A program made the position numbers and the translations under genes. Below are positions 62,239 through 64,000 of a stretch of DNA of 64,000 bases, piece by piece; positions within the stretch are counted from its first letter, which is position 1; each line of letters opens with the position of its first letter. Source of the DNA: Peptoniphilus harei (GTDB lineage: Bacteria; Bacillota; Clostridia; Tissierellales; Peptoniphilaceae). The notes below the pieces were generated by a model. It did no database searches and was not told the DNA's origin. It saw only the letters and a program-made list of their open reading frames with translations. The stretch spans positions 372,001 to 436,000 of the forward strand of contig NZ_UATM01000032.1 in assembly GCF_900454685.1 (NCBI RefSeq), given 5' to 3'.

Positions 62239-62592
62239 TTAGTCTTCGATGTTTCTTGCTTCGTTGATACCGCTGGCTAAAGATTCCATTAAGGATAGTT
62301 CTTTGTCTGTAAAGCTATCCATGTATTTCTCTATCTGTAATCGTCGGGTGCTTTTTACCAAGTTATTAGCAGGTAAGAAAAATTCATCAACGGACACATC
62401 AAGTAACGATACAAGGTCATAAAGAACTTGTATGCTGGGGTGTTGCCCTTTATTTTCAATATTAGTTAAGTACCGTGGGTCAATTTCAATCAATGCTCCC
62501 ACTTGTTCACGAGTTAAACCTCGTTTCAATCGAGCTTCTTTAATGGCTAAACCAAAGGCTCTAAAATCATATTTATCTTCTTTTTTACGCAT
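62239..62592 (-). CDS. Tn916 Orf9, XRE-family transcriptional repressor
   Basis: 117 residues with a helix-turn-helix at about 20-75 ([20 protein letters not shown] and [10 protein letters not shown]). Transcribed against the other transposon genes, toward the tet(M) terminator. In Tn916 it represses the orf7-orf8 promoter, so tetracycline-driven read-through relieves this. No truncation. Confidence 0.93.
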   Translation of the reverse strand: MRKKEDKYDFRAFGLAIKEARLKRGLTREQVGALIEIDPRYLTNIENKGQHPSIQVLYDLVSLLDVSVDEFFLPANNLVKSTRRLQIEKYMDSFTDKELSLMESLASGINEARNIED

Positions 62593-62796
62593 AGTAGACC
62601 ACCTCTATACATTTTATTGTTCCTACTGAATTAAAAACAGGTATAGAAAAACGTGTTATATGGTTTATAGGTTTATATTTAATAAAAAGCACTACTAAAC
62701 GCCAATAAAAAAAACCGTTATATGGTAGTGCTATTTACGCTGTTAAAATATTGTATATTACTTCCAAATGGCGGTTTGTTGGAGGTCAACGTCGCC

Positions 62797-62868
62797 ATGA
62801 AGTACATCATATACAATAAATTTCCTTACATTGGGTTCTTGTCAAAAAAAGTCGTCTATCTGCAATAG
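62797..62868 (+). CDS. Possible 23-residue leader peptide
   Basis: Frame ATG 62797 to TAG 62868 (MKYIIYNKFPYIGFLSKK...). It overlaps by four bases (ATGA) the end of another ten-codon frame at 62768-62800. GGAGG is 12 bases before the ATG, rather far. It may be a leader that couples translation to transcription upstream of orf7; no homologue is known to me with certainty. Confidence 0.35.
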   Translation: MKYIIYNKFPYIGFLSKKVVYLQ

Positions 62869-62920
62869 ATAAGTACGTCCACCAATGTGGTTTTATAAAT
62901 CATATAGATAGAATAACAGA

Positions 62921-62961
62921 AGCATGTAAACAGAGAAATAAATCTGTTTATATGCTTTTTT
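62921..62961 (+). terminator. Terminator between orf9/orf7 leader and orf7
   Basis: Stem AGCAT-TAAACAGA/TCTGTTTA-ATGCT (62921-62934, 62943-62956), eight-base loop, T tract. It would block read-through from the tet(M) side into orf7 unless antiterminated. Confidence 0.85.
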
Positions 62962-63096
62962 GGCTATTCAGAACTTTTTTACAAAGTTTATTTATCAGTA
63001 ATGCAACAAATCCCCCTTTCACATTGGGACTAAGAGTGAAAGGAGATAAACGAGCAAGGCTCACTTCCTTTCCTAGACAGAAAGGGGGTGAGAAAC

Positions 63097-63519
63097 ATGA
63101 AACCATCTTCTTTTCAGACCACAATAGAAAATCAGTTTGACTATATCTGTAAACGTGCTATGGAAGACGAGCGAAAGAATTATATGCTTTATCTTTCAAG
63201 GATTGCAAAGCGTGAGGTGTCCTTTTCGGATGTTGGCGATTATCTTGTTAGCCAGTTTGCGACAACAGATAACTATTCAACTGACTTTCAGATTTTTACA
63301 CTCAATGGGTTATCAGTAGGCGTTGAAAATGATTTGTTGAGTGAAGCATTACGTGAGTTGCCAGACAAGAAACGTGAAATTCTACTGCTGTTTTACTTTA
63401 TGGACATGAGCGATTCAGAAATTGCAGACCTGTTGAAATTGAACCGTTCTACTGTCTATCGGCATAGAACCAGTGGACTAGCCTTAATTAAAAAGTTTAT
63501 GGAGGAATTTGAAGAATGA
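63097..63519 (+). CDS. Tn916 Orf7, sigma-70-like transfer regulator
   Basis: 140 residues from ATG 63097 (GGGGGTGAG upstream). The C-terminal half is a sigma-region-4 HTH: LRELPDKKREILLLFYFMD, MSDSEIADLLKLNRSTVYRH. Together with Orf8 it activates the xis-int region and transfer genes. Overlaps orf8 by four bases (ATGA). Confidence 0.93.
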   Translation: MKPSSFQTTIENQFDYICKRAMEDERKNYMLYLSRIAKREVSFSDVGDYLVSQFATTDNYSTDFQIFTLNGLSVGVENDLLSEALRELPDKKREILLLFYFMDMSDSEIADLLKLNRSTVYRHRTSGLALIKKFMEEFEE

Positions 63520-63746
63520 AAACACAATATCCTATGATTCCCTTTCCTCTCATTGTAAAGGCAACAGATGGCGATACCGAAGCGATTAACCAGATTCTAC
63601 ATCATTACAGAGGGTACATAACGAAGCGTTCCCTACGACTTATGAAAGATGAATATGGCAATCAAAGTATGGTCGTTGATGAAGTCTTACGTGGAAGAAT
63701 GGAAACCAGACTGATTACAAAGATTTTGTCATTTGAAATTAAGTAA
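63516..63746 (+). CDS. Tn916 Orf8, helix-turn-helix-type regulator
   Basis: 76 residues. IVKATDGDTEAINQILHHYRGYI, characteristic of the small Orf8 group paired with sigma-like Orf7; ends LITKILSFEIK. Needed with Orf7 to switch on excision and transfer in Tn916. Confidence 0.92.
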   Translation: MKTQYPMIPFPLIVKATDGDTEAINQILHHYRGYITKRSLRLMKDEYGNQSMVVDEVLRGRMETRLITKILSFEIK

Positions 63747-64000
63747 TATCCTCTCTCCTTTCGTGGAAGCGTGCTAAACCATTCCACGCTTCCCGAACAG
63801 GGAGGTTTGTTATTCCACCAAAGCATATTGAGCTTTCAATGTGTTTTGATAGGCTAACGAGCCATTGTTCTTTGAAAACTGAATAAAAGTAATCGAATAC
63901 GTTTCGATAAGAAAAGAGCCAACGGAACTAACCGCCATGACCTATCTTATAAAGATAGCGAGCGATTCATGTTAGTGATCCGAGAAGCAATCTTTAGCAG
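63747..64000. other. Non-coding segment before xis, to the window end
   Basis: No protein gene. A 9-bp stem GGAAGCGTG/CACGCTTCC (63765-63773, 63785-63793) without T tract follows orf8. TCTTATAAAGAT and other short dyads lie near 63955. In Tn916 xis and int follow within a few hundred bases; they are outside. Confidence 0.6.

Larger units (their letters stand above)
62593..63096. promoter_or_regulatory. Regulatory gap between orf9 and orf7
   Basis: About 500 bases with only small frames. It holds direct copies of GTTATATGGT (62655-62664, 62717-62726), an inverted repeat AGCACTAC/GTAGTGCT (62688-62695, 62725-62732), two overlapping short frames near 62768-62868, and a strong terminator at 62921-62961. 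This is where Tn916 places the orf7 promoter and the Orf9 targets. The DNA repeats are candidate Orf9 sites. Confidence 0.6.
47867..64000 (+). mobile_element. Tn916-family conjugative transposon carrying tet(M) (left part)
   Basis: The gene order and proteins match Tn916: orf24-23-22-21, oriT, 20-19-18-17-16-15-14-13-12, tet(M), orf6, orf9, orf7, orf8. xis and int should lie just past 64000. The left end is somewhere in 47867-47972: integrase arm sites begin at 47972 and the host VWA gene stops at 47866; I cannot fix the exact junction. Base composition and codon use differ visibly from the host. The module encodes excision control, DNA transfer and tetracycline resistance, all transferable together. 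Confidence 0.93.

Noticed and set aside
63860..63900. rRNA-operon-like spacer (TTCTTTGAAAACTGAATAAA)
   Set aside because: Looks like sequence found near rRNA genes, but it lies inside the Tn916-type element and no rRNA sequence follows.

Overview
The window looks like chromosome from a low-G+C Gram-positive anaerobe, most likely an anaerobic coccus of the Anaerococcus/Peptoniphilus/Finegoldia type (Tissierellia). The evidence is the AT-rich sequence, strong GGAGG ribosome sites, frequent GTG/TTG starts, a Gram-positive tmRNA, a T-box, rubredoxin, phosphate acetyltransferase, citrate-lyase activation genes, and a leucine-rich-repeat surface protein ending in a copper-amine-oxidase-N-type domain. 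The genus is an inference. From about 47.9 kb to the end of the window lies a Tn916-family conjugative transposon carrying tet(M). Its xis/int end is outside the window.

Layout. 0-4 kb: a 2-hydroxycarboxylate (citrate-type) transporter with its own promoter and dyad, preceded by citG-citC-citX, which build and attach the citrate-lyase prosthetic group; the lyase subunits are not in view. 4-7.5 kb: catabolic threonine dehydratase, a DUF951 protein, an MscS channel and a frameshifted membrane-anchored protein. 7.5-14 kb: DMT exporter, transketolase, WecG/TagA glycosyltransferase, a MazF toxin without visible antitoxin, two small membrane proteins and an AcpS-NnrD fusion. 14-17.6 kb: T-box-controlled tyrS with pepD, an anti-sigma-type ATPase, rubredoxin. 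17.6-22.5 kb: three DnaA-box-like sites, an M20 peptidase with a two-gene membrane pair, a polyphosphate kinase 2 gene broken by a stop codon, an alpha/beta hydrolase, and an 18-bp degenerate tandem array. 22.5-32 kb: a cation/K+ operon (CDF, TrkA, TrkH, TrkA, then ung), DJ-1/PfpI and proC, a split chromate-type transporter and an ADP-ribosylglycohydrolase. 32-39.2 kb is the accessory part of the native chromosome: the surface protein sits between two near-identical copies of a RelE-toxin remnant, followed by an erythromycin-esterase-like protein, a BceRS-like two-component system, and an IS200-type element inserted in a third copy of the same terminator module. 39.2-47.9 kb: pta, folP, an MBL hydrolase, tmRNA, vanZ, a HAD phosphatase, tRNA-Pro, and a compact operon of a small CC-motif protein, a MoxR-type AAA ATPase and a VWA protein.

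The transposon follows the Tn916 order: orf24-23-22-21, oriT, orf20 (relaxase), orf19, ardA (orf18), orf17-13 (the mating channel), the tet(M) attenuation leader with orf12, tet(M), orf6 (KTR protein), orf9 (repressor), orf7 (sigma-like) and orf8. Its base composition is visibly less AT-rich than the host.

The items most worth a second look are the 18-bp tandem array, the CC-protein/MoxR/VWA operon, the very short tyrosyl T-box, the AcpS-NnrD fusion, the RelE-remnant duplication around the surface-protein gene, the two decayed genes (DUF5711-like and ppk2), and the DnaA-box cluster. I did not find a clearly undescribed defence or mobile system; the transposon is a familiar one.
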